NCBI GenBank assembly: GCA_034359265.1
Contig: CP136890.1
Coordinates: 88,375,501 to 88,439,500, forward strand
Reading direction: 5' to 3'
DNA from: Canna indica
Taxonomy: Eukaryota > Streptophyta > Magnoliopsida > Zingiberales > Cannaceae
DNA length: 64,000 nucleotides
Part shown: one piece after another, positions 45,623 through 57,050 of the stretch
How positions within the stretch are numbered: position 1 is the first letter of the stretch
Layout of the letters: each line of letters starts with the position of its first letter
Made by a program: the position numbers and the translations under genes
Notes under the pieces: model-generated
What the model saw: the letters and a program-made list of their open reading frames with translations, nothing else
Databases searched by the model: none
Told to the model about the DNA's origin: nothing

Positions 45623-46925
45623 CATATTTCGACATAGGGTAACAACCGATCTAGGATGAGATTCATCTTAACAACTATTATAACAACAAAACAACTCGGG
45701 TGGAAATCATGAAAATGAATAAAATAATATTTTCCAACTCGGTACGCAAAACGAGATAAAAACACCCATTGTTTTAACATCTGAAAGTCAAACGACGTAA
45801 CTGACCCCACCAATGAATACGGGGCGTGAGTAGGTACAATTTCATATATAATATGACTATTTTTGACCAACTATAAAGTCTCAAAATAATATTTAGGATA
45901 AATATTAGAAATACCTTAAATATTCATTAATAAGTCACTGTTATAAATTAACATAACAGTGCTACCCATCTATTTGGCTGCTATGACCCAATGTTACTCA
46001 CAACAACATATAACATTGCTACACATAATATAACGCTGTTACAACTCATGTAATCGTTACAAAAATAAAAGGTGCTATAAATTACACCTAACATCTACCC
46101 TAACCTGGTTCACCAACGCCGCCTCCACTTCACTGCCGCCGCCGCATGAACCGAACGGCGAGATGCGAGCCGTGGCATCTCCGATCGGCGACGGTAACTC
46201 ACCGATCGACGCCATCGGTCGTCGTCGCCCCTACGAACCGGCGACAACAAGTGCGAGGAGTGGCAACCCCCAAATCTGGGCGATCACGCCTCTCGCGCGA
46301 TGTCACGCGTGGCGACTCGCGGCACTGCACCTGGTGGCGACGATCACGTCAGCCGACGGCGACGCGCCCGACGTCCATGGGCTGTGTTCAGGCGTCTTTA
46401 GCCGATCGAATCTCCCAATCCAATCCTCTATTCGCCGACTACTCGGACTGCAAGCAGGCCGACGGAGGCAACGACAAAACAACTCGATAAAACAACGACC
46501 AACATGACGTGATTCGAAGATCCGACGGCGAGAAACACAAACAGAAGGTACGGTGCACAAATCGCACAAGATCTCGGAAAAACGCAGAACCACGGATCGA
46601 CAACAAGCATCCTAAAATCTCATCCCAAGAACAATGTTACCCTACGCGAAAAGAAAGGAGTAGGACGAGAATCCTACCTAAAGGTCCCCCAACTCCGGAT
46701 AATTTTCCGAATTCTTCAAGGACGCACACCGCCGCTACGATCCGCCACGTGCTCACGATCTCCGGGGTACACGTCGGCAGCAACTACGAGACAAAATGGA
46801 TTAGAGTGGCTTAAATAAGCGATTAGTCACTCATTTTACGAAAATACCCCCGAACAAATAATTAATTACAAAACAGCCCTCCCTTATTAATAATATTAAA
46901 TATTTAAATATTCCCGGGCATAACA
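45623..46925 (-). repeat. 5' LTR of the gypsy element, truncated at its inner end
   Basis: Aligns with 36940-37970 plus 40466-40790 of the other LTR (its hAT insertion absent). The outer end TGTTATGCCC is intact at 46925. About 1 kb corresponding to 35955-36940 is missing, including the GGGCGTAACA end. Confidence 0.85.
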
Positions 46926-48110
46926 AATTTGGTGGAAGAATTAGAAGTTGAAAATATTATTGCTAGGGATACAAAGGAAATGGTTTCTCATATGACAAAT
47001 TGGTATGAAAATATCTGGAAATGGGAGGAGGATTGTATTACAGATTACAGTATGTTATCAGAATTGAGCTGGGGTAGACTTTTAATTGCTGATTGCATAG
47101 AACTGAATAAGGAGTTAAGTTAGTTTGAAGTTTGGAATGCTTTAAAGTCAATGGGGAGAAAAAAAAGTCATGGTGCCGATGGCTACAATGTTGAATTTTA
47201 TACTGAAAATTGAGAAACAATAAAGGATGATCTATTCAAGGAACTTGCTGAGTTTTTTAGGACTTCAAAGATGCTTGAGTGGAAACATACTATATTGGTA
47301 CTAATTTCAAAAAAAAAAGAAACCAAAAATGATTTCTGACTTTTGTAATGTAATTTACAAAATAGTGGCAAAGATATTGTTGAATAGAATTCGAGCTTTA
47401 TTGAGGAATCTAATAAGCAGACTGCTTTCATCCCAAAAAGACGGACACATGATAATATTTTAATTGTGAGTGAGGTGGTAAATTCAATTTTCAACTTAAA
47501 GACTAAAATACTATTTTTTTATCATGAAACTAGACCTAGAAAAAGCTTATGATAGAGCTAGCTGGGAGTTAATTTATAAAGCTATGAAGCATATGGGTTT
47601 TCCGAATAGCATAATAATGTGGATTGGAAGCTGTTTGGAAGGTATTTCATGGAGAACTTTCAAAAGAGTTTAAGGGGCATAGGAGAATCAGACGAGGTGA
47701 TCTCCTATCACCTTACTTGTTCATTGTGATGGAGGATATTCTTTCAAGAATCATTAATAAGGTTGTAGTGGATGCAAGGATTAGTTGTCTAAAGATATAT
47801 AGGCGATCTCAAGATTAGTCATCTGTGCTTTGTAGATGACATAATCATTGTTGCAAAAGGAAATAAAAGATCATGCAATGAATTGAGAAAGGCTCTGAAT
47901 ACATATTGCAAAATTTTGGGTCAAAAAATAAATGAGAAGAAGTCAAAAAAAATTCCAAAAAGATGTGAAGCAAGCTTTAAACATGAAATATGTAATTACT
48001 TTGGCAGGAGGGAAGGAAGTTTTCCAATGAAATATCTGGGAACTTATGTTTCCCCAAAAAGATTGGGTAGAGAAGAGGAGAAGAGGACCAGAGGGTCCAA
48101 AACAGGATGA
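46926..48110 (+). pseudogene. LINE2 ORF2, reverse transcriptase part
   Basis: Resumes LINE2 after the gypsy element. Traces in order: SHGADGYNVEFY (normally PGPDG), TAFIPKRRTHDNIL (the QtAFVkGR..hdN block), LDLEKAYDRASW split over frames, the RGDLLSPYLFIVMEDILS block (47694-47760), a catalytic FVDD near 47832 (normally FADD), and MKYLGTYVSPKRLGREE near 48030-48085, where a reversed LINE fragment cuts in. Stops and shifts are frequent, including a broken poly-A stretch near 47310. Confidence 0.85.
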
Positions 48111-49750
48111 AAAAACATGAGCAAAAAAAAACATGAGTTTAAAAATAGAACAGGAAGTAAAAAAACAAACATGACATCCACAATAAAAACTCATCTAGAA
48201 GCATATGAGAAGAGGGCACAAAGCTCTGGAAGGAGCAAGAGATGAATTTACATCCTGAAAGACTCTAGAATTTCTCTCATACCAAACCGACCAATTCCAA
48301 ATAAGCAAGAGTCTAGCACGCTTTAATTTCTCCTTCATGGCTCCAGGTACATAATCTTCCCAAGGCCGGTCCGATAGGGGGAAGAATAACTGATTGGTCT
48401 TCAAAAGAAACAAGCTCCAACCTTGAATACTATATGAGCAAGATACAAATAAATGAGAGTGAGATTCCTTGTCCAGATTGCAAAGAAGACAAGAATCATC
48501 AGATGTAACTCCCCAATTGACCAAACAATCCCGAGTGAGAAGTCTCCTCCTAGTCCACAACCAACCAAAGATGGAAATCTTGTGAGGAATGCCCTTTTGC
48601 CAAAGAAACTTTGTGAAGCAATCACCGACTCCACGAAAGTTCAGTAAACCATATAAACCCTTGGTAGTGAACATCCCATGATCAGTCCACTTCCAATATA
48701 GAATGTCATCCACCGAAGCGTCCTGAATAGAATCCAGATCCCTTGCCAATGCTTGAAGGCAGTCTACATTAACCAGGGAAGAGAAACTGAGGTTCCAGCT
48801 TACAAAATGTCCTTCAGAGTTCAAATTTTGGCATCATAAATAGTGATATTAGGCTGTTCCGAAAGACAATGGAGAGAATGATATTTTGTAGCGAGATTCA
48901 TGCCATTGGACCAAATATCGGTCCACAATCTGCAATACAAACCCGATCCAACCAGCCACCGAGTACAAGAAAGGAAAAGCTCAAGGATGCAATGAAGGTC
49001 CTTCCAAATCGGAGAGGTCGATCTCACAAATACTCTATTGTTCCAAGAACGATAGTCCCCTAAGAGGTGCCAAATAATATCAACCCATGGCACATTGAGC
49101 TTCTGAAGTTATTTCTAGATCCAAGAGCCAAGTCTTGCAAGGTTGTGAGCATGCAGGTCGATGATTCCCAGGCCCCCATCTTTTTTAGCACAAGTGAGAC
49201 GACTCCATTCAACTATGCACTTTCCATGTAAGGAGACAGAGTCGGAACCGACCCAAAAGAACTTTTTCCTTCTAGCATCAATCATCTTGAGGACCCACTT
49301 AGGGGTCTTAAAAATGGATAGAGGATAAGCCACAGAACCGCTCAAAGTGCTATTAATCAAAGTGACTCTTCCCGCACGCGAGAGCAATTGCCCTTGCCAA
49401 GAGCAAAGACGGGCATCAACTCTAGCAATCCACTTTAACCAATCGGCCTTGCAAGGCCTGCCCATCTTTAATTGCAAACCGAGATACTTAATAGGGAATT
49501 CGGTCGGTTGACAATTAATTTCTTCCGCAAGCCGACGAGCCAAGTCAATATCACCATTTAAACAGAGAATGGAGGTCTTGTTCAAATTAATCTTTAGCCC
49601 AATTGCAAGATCAAAGCAACGGAGGAGTAGCATAAGATTCTTAAGGCTGAAGTCATCATTTTGGCAGAATAGAATGACATCATCCGCAAATAGGAAATGA
49701 GAGACTCCTTTGGGAATCTGATGATTCAGAACACCTCTAATGTTTCTGAA
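48111..49750 (-). mobile_element. LINE3: reversed 3' fragment of another L1 element
   Basis: On the minus strand it begins inside an RT domain at HFLFADDVILF (near 49665), continues with LKINLNKTSILCLNG, FPIKYLGLQLKMGRP, LLSRAGRVTLI and GGLGIIDLHAHNLA (to 49115), and ends with a zf-RVT region (48824-48195; WKWTDHGMFTTKGLY, WLWTRRRLLTRD, CLLCNLDKESHSHLFVSCSYS). It is better preserved than LINE2 around it, so younger. The 5' part of the element is missing. I see no clear TSD or poly-A at the left end, so boundaries are approximate. Confidence 0.8.
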
Positions 49751-50546
49751 TACTGGAAATCAGCTGAAAATATTTTAGGATTAAAATTCAGATTCATAGA
49801 AAGTTGGAAGGAAATTGTTTGGAGGAAATTGATGGATTTGAGAAAAACTCAGGTGACTTAAACCTGGCTTTCATAACAATTTCGATGTGGATGATTTGGA
49901 AGAATAGAAATAAGAGGGAAATATGATGAAAAAATGGTGAAAAGTGCTGGGATACTCATGATATATTGGACAGAAGTATCAAGGAAGTGGTGGATTACTA
50001 CGAAGTGTGTACGAGGAAAAAGAGTAATAGAGAGGAGATGAGAAAAGAATAAGACATGGAAATAAAAGCATAGTTTGCAGCTTGGAGAGGAGGAAATAAA
50101 GTCGGACTGGGTTTTGTATCGAAAAATTTCAAGCAGGAAATACTGATGGAGGGCAATGGTGTGGACTTGGCTGATAATCCAAGTCTGATTGCCTGAGATT
50201 AGTTAAAAATTTTAATGATGAATTTGATACTCCTTGAAATATGACGGTGATCATCAAGAAAATAAGGAAGATGGCTATGGAAATAGGTGTTCAACAATGG
50301 CACTTCACCAGGAGAGAGCTAAACTGGGATGCTCGCTACTATGCCAAAATGGAAGTTGATGCTAATATGTGCAAAACATGTGAGAGAGATGTAATGAATA
50401 AAACATGTGCAAACAAAACATGTGTATACAAGTTTTTTAATGAATAAAGGAACTAATGAAATTATGGGGGAATATAATATTGTTTCAGATAGAGAAGAGT
50501 AGGAGGTGACTTCCATTAGTTTCATGTATTGTTTTTTAAAATAAAA
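49751..50546 (+). pseudogene. LINE2 3' end with decayed RNase H
   Basis: Continues LINE2 after LINE3. A line of text-book order remains: TLVWMIWKN-like WMIWKNRNK near 49885-49910, VGLGFVSKN near 50100, and the RNase H end IKKIRKMAMEIGVQQWHFTRRELNWDARYYAKM (split here only for reading, 50241-50350 region). Then 3' untranslated sequence to the TSD at 50547. No intact frame. Confidence 0.65.
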
Positions 50547-50650
50547 AGTAGTCGACTCTAATCAAAACTCGGTTGAAATGGTTGAACGGATCAAAACTAG
50601 TTCATTGAACTTGATGTTTGATTATAGATTTTTTTTTAATCGGTTGAATT
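50547..50650 (+). repeat. Dispersed repeat, copy 1, third piece
   Basis: Matches 55698-55790: AATCAAAACTCGGTTGAAATGG, GATCAAAACTAGTTCAT and TTGATTATAGATTTTTTTT. Begins with the right TSD of LINE2. Confidence 0.75.
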
Positions 50651-50803
50651 TATTAGATCGGTCACTATAATCGTGTAAATAGTGTATCATTATCGGTAAT
50701 TACTTCTATTTTCTAGTTTTCTCCATTAAGCAATTATTATATTACTTAGTTTGAAGTGTTAAACTCAAACATGCCCTCCTCAAAGATACAAGCAACTACT
50801 GAG

Positions 50804-51356
50804 TAGGGATGGCAATTCAAACCGGTTAATCGGTTAACTGAACCGCAAAATTCAGTTTTGGATAGTGGATTTGTGGTTTGATTTCGATTTCGGATAGTAA
50901 AAACCAAAAATCGTTTAAAATCGGTTCGGTTTCGGTTATCAGGCCTCGGTTAACCGGTAATCGAAATCAGTTATATATTCAGTTTCGATTAGCGGTTTTT
51001 TGCGGTTAACCGATATCCAAATTCGGTTTTGTTATTAATTTTTAAACCGATTATCCGTTTACTACCAGTTTTTTGCAGTTAACCGGTATCCAAAGCAGGT
51101 TTTGTTATTAATTTTTGAATCGATTATCCGTTTGCTACCAGTTAACCGGTTAGTAAACGGATAACCGGTTCTGTCCGAACCGAAAAATTCAATTTCGGTT
51201 ATCCGCGGATAATCGAAACCGAACTGATTTCGATTTCGGATATAGGTTTTTGAAATCGATTGATTTTGATTTCGATTTTAGTTAGCAGATTTGGAAATCA
51301 GTTTCGATTTCGATTAACCTCCAAAAATACGATTAATCGAACCGTTGTCATCTCTA
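50804..51356. mobile_element. hAT-type MITE, AACCGGTTA-rich
   Basis: Begins TAGGGATGGCAATTCAAACC and ends GAACCGTTGTCATCTCTA, with a perfect 8-bp TSD CTACTGAG (50796-50803, 51357-51364). Ends and AACCGGTTA words match the 2.5-kb hAT element at 37978, so this 553-bp copy looks like a deletion derivative of that family. Confidence 0.93.
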
Positions 51357-54048
51357 CTACTGAGCCCTTCTAAAAAATTGTGCACACCCATCCTCATCTC
51401 CAAAATTCCCGTTCACCGCCACACTCCAATCCTTGTCGGCACACAATAATCCCACAAACTCTAACCCTGCAAGCCACCTCCACCTCCACCACAACACCCA
51501 TCCCCACCATTCTCAGCCATGCATCACCCAATTACATTAATCCCCCGTTTCTCCTCTATGATCTATCCGAGTTTTGAAATGTGGTGGAAAATTGACCATG
51601 TCTATGTATTTTTCCTTTTCAGAATATATACTATCTTTTTAGGGCTAATCAAAATTTTGCTAGGCCTATGTGTCATCACTATTGAAGATAAGTTGTTAAT
51701 TTCGAAAACCCAAAAAATTATGGAAGAAAATTTTGGAGATGTGTCCACTAAATGGTATGCTCTACATTTTAAAGATAGTATTATTTGAATGGTTCAATTT
51801 ATTTTCTTAATTGGACATAACATTTTTTTGTAGGACAAAGATGATTGTGAATTTTTTGGTTGGTAAGACTCCTAATTTTTAGAACAAGAAAATGAAGTTA
51901 TTGCCACCCAACAAAGGATATTGACGTTATTCAACAAAAAATCTACCAATTTGGATCTATCAATTTGAAGAGAAGATCAATCTACTAGAGTACAAATATG
52001 AATATTTTATATTGTATAATAGGATATTGAAGATGTTTATTTGTTTTATTGTATGTGATTGAATGGTATTCTATGTAAACAGTGTAATTTGAACATAGTG
52101 GATTATGTGTTATGGACAAGAATTATATTTTGTGATTATTATGTTTGTATCATGAATTTTTGAAATGTATCAAATTTATCCTGAACGATTGGTAAAGTAT
52201 CATATTTATCCTAAACTATCTGAAATTAATCTGAACAGGGTGCAAACACACATTTAATTTGAACAGAGTGCACTGATTTCACAATGTTCAAATCACTGAT
52301 TTCACATTATTCAATTGCATTGATTTCATACATAGTATTTGAACATCAAATTGTACTGATATAAATATCAAACTGCATTGATTAATTCAAAACATCAAAC
52401 TGAATGCAAACAAAACCAAATTGAGTGCAAACATCAAACTGCCATAGATCAAACTGAATATAAATTGTACATGTCATAGATCAAACTTCCATAGATCAAA
52501 GTATTCAAATTGAATACATCAAAGTGCAAACATCAAACTACCATAGATCAAATTGAATACAAATTGTGTCATACATTAAATTGTCATAGATCAAATTATT
52601 CAAACTGAATACATCAAACTGTCATACATCAAACTGTCGTACATCACAGTATGAAAGTATCAAAATATCAATATCATAGTATTCAAATAGAGATTGTGTC
52701 ATCCAAATATCAACATCAAAGTATTCAAATATCATTAATCACAATATCAAAGTATCATGATTCTTGTGAAAGTATCGTGATTCTTGTGTATCATTAATCA
52801 CTTAAGAAGACTAGGATTCTCTTGGCTCTTTGAATTTTAGATGCTTCTTGTGATTGATTCGCACCCCAATTAAGTTCTCAATAACTAGCCCACTCTATCC
52901 TCATGTATTCATCATAATGCATTGACTTTTCTATTGACACCAATTCATATCTTTGATATCCACTGGAGCTACTGCTACTAGAACCACTACTAACAACCTT
53001 CACCATTGCTTTCTTACCCTTACCCACTCATCTTGATGAACAATCTCCTCTCCTCGGGCTCCATATCTTTATAAACAGTCTCCTCCACTTGATGAACAGA
53101 CTCTACATCTTCGATCATGAACAGGCTCTTCATCTTGATGAACATGCCCCTCATCGCTTGAACTACTGTCGAAACTACTGATAACAATCTTTCTCATTGG
53201 CATTACATGACCTGTCATTGTCATTCCCATTTGAGCATCTCGATTAATATGTTCATCAGATGATAAACTGCTGCTATCTGAACTACTAATATGCACATAT
53301 AATTCAAACAACAATTTAACAAATGGAAAGAAAGAAAACATTGTAAGGTTTGTAAACTCCTAAAAACCAGTAGCATGATTATACCAATCGCATGACACCA
53401 TAACAAAGAAAACTGTCACAAAAACAAAAAAAAAATCACCTTAGAAACAACTAGCTGCATGGTATCAAAAAACCCTAAAAACAATAAACAACAATCGGAT
53501 ATAAACCCAAAATTTCATTTCAAATCCCTAAAGCCAAATCTCACACAAAAAATAACGTCAAAGAAGGGAGACCCCTTACATGTAATTGTGCACGCGGCCT
53601 ACCACTGGATGATGGAAGAACGCTCTTTCGAACACGTTTAGAACGTTAAATTGACTGCCTATTGTGCACGACCGTGGCCACGGGCTAGCGGCTTTCCCCA
53701 AATCCATCGAATGATCGATCGCTGGAGAATTGCCAAATATGCACACTAGATTGCACCGTTCCTTATCGCCACGACAACTGCTAAAAGGGATGTTTCGGTG
53801 GTTGTCGCCTTGTTGGGTTGTGGGGTATAGGGAATCAGATTACAATGTATAAACAAGCAGAGGGGGCAGGTGATGACGTGGACTTTATTTAATACAAAAA
53901 TTATTAATAAATCCGAGAGTGATGAGCTGGTGCTTCGAGTAAGAAATGAAATAAATTAGACGAGGGTGATGAACACGTAAGCACACCACGTCACTGGTTT
54001 AATGGTAATGTTGACGGTAATTAAACGATAGAATTCAATTGATACAAA
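51357..54048. other. Unassigned AT-rich stretch with possible gene remnant
   Basis: 51549-51673 is the fourth piece of the dispersed repeat (matching 55799-55912). 52240-52790 is AT-rich and repeats words such as ATCAAACTG and CATAGATCAAA in loose tandem. 52800-53340 on the minus strand keeps fairly long frames with Ser/Asp-rich blocks (SSDSSSLSSDEHIN, SSFDSSSSDEGHVHQDEE, GYQRYELVSIEKSMHYDEY) split by stops; this may be a decayed gene or transposon exon, but I recognise no family. 53640-54048 shows nothing. Confidence 0.4.
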
Positions 54049-54189
54049 TAAAAGTACAGATCACATACCACAAATGTGAGACACCCCATATATAGTACAG
54101 CAGGTAATTCCATATATATATATGGAATTACTTGTTGTACTATATATGAGGTTTCTCACATTTGTGGTATGTGATTTGTACTTTTATAT
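54049..54189. repeat. 141-bp near-perfect hairpin (MITE or MIR-like)
   Basis: Left arm from ATAAAAGTACAGATCACATA through AGGTAATTCCATATATA, right arm its inverse to GTGATTTGTACTTTTATAT. The arms of about 70 bases differ at only a few positions and there is almost no loop. The adjoining MULE target site overlaps the last bases. It could be a small MITE or the precursor of a small RNA. Confidence 0.8.
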
Positions 54190-54190
54190 A

Positions 54191-55154
54191 GGAAAAATAT
54201 ACAAAAATACCTCTAATATTTTCTCGCGGGTATTAAAATACCCCTAATATTTTTTTGGGATCAAAAATACCCCTCACGTTATGAATTGGGTACAAAAATG
54301 CCCCTATAGGTAAACAGTGTTAGTTGAGAGATAACGAAGTTGACGTGGCTGATGACTGGGATTGATGACGTGGCCAAGACGTTTTCTCACTGGTACTAAA
54401 ATGCCCCTAACGTTTTCTCACAGGTACAAAAATACTCCTAACGTTTTCTCACGAATACTAAAATACCCCTAACGTTTGTTTTGGATCAAAAATACCCCTG
54501 AGGTTATTGAAAATGGTACAAAAATATCATCAAACTAACTTTTGTTAGATGAGACGGAGATGTCATGGATGCTGATAAAGATGTTGACTTTACACGTGAC
54601 GCATATGTAGAGAGCAACTTGTCATGTAAGCGACACATAATAAATCGAATACTGCAAAATTTGGTTCGATTTCAAACCGGTTTTTTATTTCTTTTTATTC
54701 ACCCCTACGATTGCGTGGCAAATTGCTCTTTGCATATGCGCCACGTGTAAAGTCAACATCTTTGTCAGCATCCATGACATCTCTGTTAAGTCTCACCTAA
54801 CAAAAATTAGTCTGATGTTATTTTTTTACCATTTTCAATAACCTCAAGAGTATTTTAGGTCCAAAACAAACGTTATGGGTATTTTTGTACCCGCGAGAAA
54901 ATATTAAGGATATTTTAATACATGTAAGAAAACGTTAGGAATATTTTAGTACCCGTGATAAAATATTTTGGCCACGTCATCAGTCTCAGTCATCAGCCAC
55001 ATCAGCTCTGTTATCTCTCAACTAACACCGTTTACCTGTAGGGGCATTTTTGTACCCAATTCATAACGTGAGGGGTATTTTTTATCTCAAAAAAATGTTA
55101 GGGGTATTTTAGTACCCGCGAGGAAACGTCGGGTACATTTTTGTACCTTTTCCC
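54191..55154. mobile_element. Foldback MULE-type element
   Basis: Begins GGAAAAATATACAAAAATACC and ends with the inverse, GGTACATTTTTGTACCTTTTCCC. The 9-bp TSD TTTTATATA is perfect (54182-54190, 55155-55163), the length made by Mutator-type transposases. Both arms of about 450 bp pair along their full length, including the inner words GACGGAGATGTCATGGATGC and GTTGACTTTACACGTG. No transposase frame. Confidence 0.93.
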
Positions 55155-55925
55155 TTTTATATATATTAGTGTCTTTCTCCTAATTAATTTCCAATGTTTT
55201 TTAACTCGAATGTCTAATTGGTTGGGTCATTGGATCTTCTGTTTGACCAGTCAAATCAATTGAACCGGTATAATAAAAAGAAATTTATAATTATAAATTT
55301 AGGCTAAATAAATTGACGAAATTGATTGGTTAACTCACTGATTTGGTCAGTACTTTACCTAATTAATTGGTTCTAAACTAATTTAATTAACATTTATTTT
55401 AATATTTAAAATTCATTTTTACTTTAAAATATTTATAATATCTAACATTTCTAAGTATTTTAATTTATATAGCATTTTATACCAAACATATTTTTCACTA
55501 AAAATATTTTAATAATAAAATATTTGATATTTTATAAAATTTATAATAATTATTGTTTTATAAAAATAAATCATTTTTAGATATATTAAAATTGAACATA
55601 ACCAACTAGTTCAATAAATTCTAGATCCAATTCAAGCTATATAGGGTCAGCAAAAAATGAAGATATATATAGTCAAAACCTAGCCAATCAAGAGTAGTCA
55701 ACTAATCAAAACTCAGTTGAAATGGTTAAACAGATCAAAACTAGTTCATCGAATTTGATGTTGATTATAGATTTTTTTTTAATCGATTGAATAATCAACT
55801 CAATGATCTATATATCCGAGTTTAAGTATCTGGTGGAAAATTGATCGTGCCTATAGGTTTTCCTTTTCAGAACATATATACTGTCTTTTAGGACTAACCA
55901 ACGTATGTGCACTCACCATTATATA
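55155..55925 (+). repeat. Dispersed repeat, copy 2 (without insertions)
   Basis: Uninterrupted counterpart of pieces at 24966-25090, 32925-33442, 50547-50650 and 51549-51673. Here the LINE2 site is empty (AAGAGTAGTCAACTAATCAAAAC near 55695). AT-rich, no gene; its own family is unknown to me. Confidence 0.75.
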
Positions 55926-56363
55926 GTGTTTATCTCATTGCCTACAAGTTAGCTAATCAAATTGGCCTACAAGTTTAGGTCCAATCATCCCACCCTAATT
56001 CTTTTCAATTGAGCTGAATCGCCATTCGTCAACCATGTTGTACCCCCAAATGGGCAAAGCCAAATTCATATAGAATTTTTTTTCATTTGGTCAAAGCCAA
56101 AATAATGTACTTGTATCTAATGGCAATAGAAATGGAAGCGAGAAAATCTCAGAAAGATGTCTAATTCATTGCTCGAGTGAATGTTTGCAAGGACATTTAT
56201 AGTACTAGTAACACGATCAAAACAACAACCAAATCACGGAAGGTAATGGGAAATCAGCTGCAGCGATGATGTGGCACACACGTGGCATATGAAAGTGGAT
56301 TGCAAGTATTACTGACGTGACTACGAGGGAAGCTTGCATTTGCTTTATTTAATTATGCCAACA
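55926..56363 (-). repeat. Probable 3' LTR of copia A
   Basis: On the minus strand the LTR would begin TGTTGGCATAATTAAAT at 56363, right after a purine tract. The left end is not determined, probably between 56080 and 56160; 55926-56080 shows no feature. Confidence 0.45.
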
Positions 56364-56642
56364 TCCCCCGCAAGATGGATCGTTCCACGAGACCCAGCTT
56401 GACCCGATTATTTAGAAACAAGGTCGACGTTGTGGCCTTGGTTAAAGTATCAGCGAGCTAAAGGGAGGTTGGAACATAATGAACAGTGATAAGTTTCGCT
56501 TCAGTTTGTTCTCGAACAAAGTGGTAGTCAAGGTCAACATGCTTCATTCGAGAATGGTTGTTGGGCTGCATCGTTAAAGTAGTTGCTCCAAGGTTGTCAT
56601 AGTAGAGATGAGGAATACCCACGCAAAAGCAATTGAGCTCTT
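56364..56642 (-). pseudogene. Copia A: RNase H end fragment and polypurine tract
   Basis: The minus strand reads IPHLYYDNLGATTLTMQPNNHSRMKHVDLDYHFVRE with short gaps and then TVHYVPTSL and ADTLTKA, the end of a Ty1/copia RNase H. It is followed by the purine tract GCGGGGGA (56364-56371) and the LTR. The upstream part is cut off by copia B, whose LTR starts at 56643. It differs from copia B, so it is a separate element. Confidence 0.8.
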
Positions 56643-57006
56643 TGTTGAATCTGTAGCTAAGGAAGAAGATGAAGACTAGATAGAAGAGCGGAGGTTAGGA
56701 AAAAGGAGCGCTTAATCACATTCAAAAATGAATTGAAAAACTAAGGTGTTACATCAGACTTATTTATACTATTGACTCGAACAGTTAACCCACTACCAGC
56801 TACCATTTACAATTGAACTCGTTACCATTTAACTAATGAAACCAAAATACAACTATACCCTTTATTTCAACCATGCTCATTCATACATCATCTGCCTGTT
56901 CTGGTCATTTCCTCTCCATCTTCTTTACAGCCCCTTTCCCGCGACTTCAGTACACTGCTCTCTGTTCATTTGCTATCTCTTCCTTGTTCTCATCCCTTAT
57001 ACTCCA
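56643..57006 (-). repeat. 3' LTR of copia B
   Basis: On the minus strand TGGAGTATAAGGGATG follows the G-run and the segment ends in GATTCAACA. With 364 bp it is short but plausible. The partner LTR is not in the window, so both edges are tentative. Confidence 0.5.
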
Positions 57007-57007
57007 A

Positions 57008-57027
57008 CCCCCCCCCCCCCCCCCCCC
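57008..57027 (-). other. Polypurine tract of copia B, expanded to a run of 20 G
   Basis: The plus strand has twenty C in a row directly before the LTR; on the minus strand CTTGA then G20. Position fits the polypurine tract. Confidence 0.7.
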
Positions 57028-57050
57028 TCAAGTTGGGAGATGAGAAGGCA

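Larger units (their letters stand above)
35955..46925 (-). mobile_element. Ty3/gypsy retrotransposon, Tekay/Del-like chromovirus, with LTRs
   Basis: Both sides have the 5-bp TSD AATTT (35950-35954, 46926-46930), and LINE2 resumes after it. On the minus strand the LTR starts TGTTATGCCC and ends GGGCGTAACA. Coding order is gag, protease, RT, RNase H, integrase and a chromodomain-like end, the gypsy order; the C-terminal block with RKEHQLRNKVISLVKVGW and EATWEREEDIR points to the Tekay/Del branch. Many stops. The 5' LTR (right side) has lost its inner part and the primer-binding site; the 3' LTR holds a hAT element. Confidence 0.93.
33443..50546 (+). mobile_element. LINE2: L1-type retrotransposon split by a gypsy element
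   Basis: Bracketed by a 9-bp duplication with one mismatch and by an empty site in a related repeat near 55700. It carries ORF1, endonuclease, reverse transcriptase and RNase H parts on the plus strand. A Ty3/gypsy element (35955-46925) sits in ORF2 and a reversed LINE fragment (48111-49750) further on. The 3' end has A-rich sequence (50537-50547) but no long tail. ORF1 is fairly well kept, ORF2 is riddled with stops. Confidence 0.85.
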
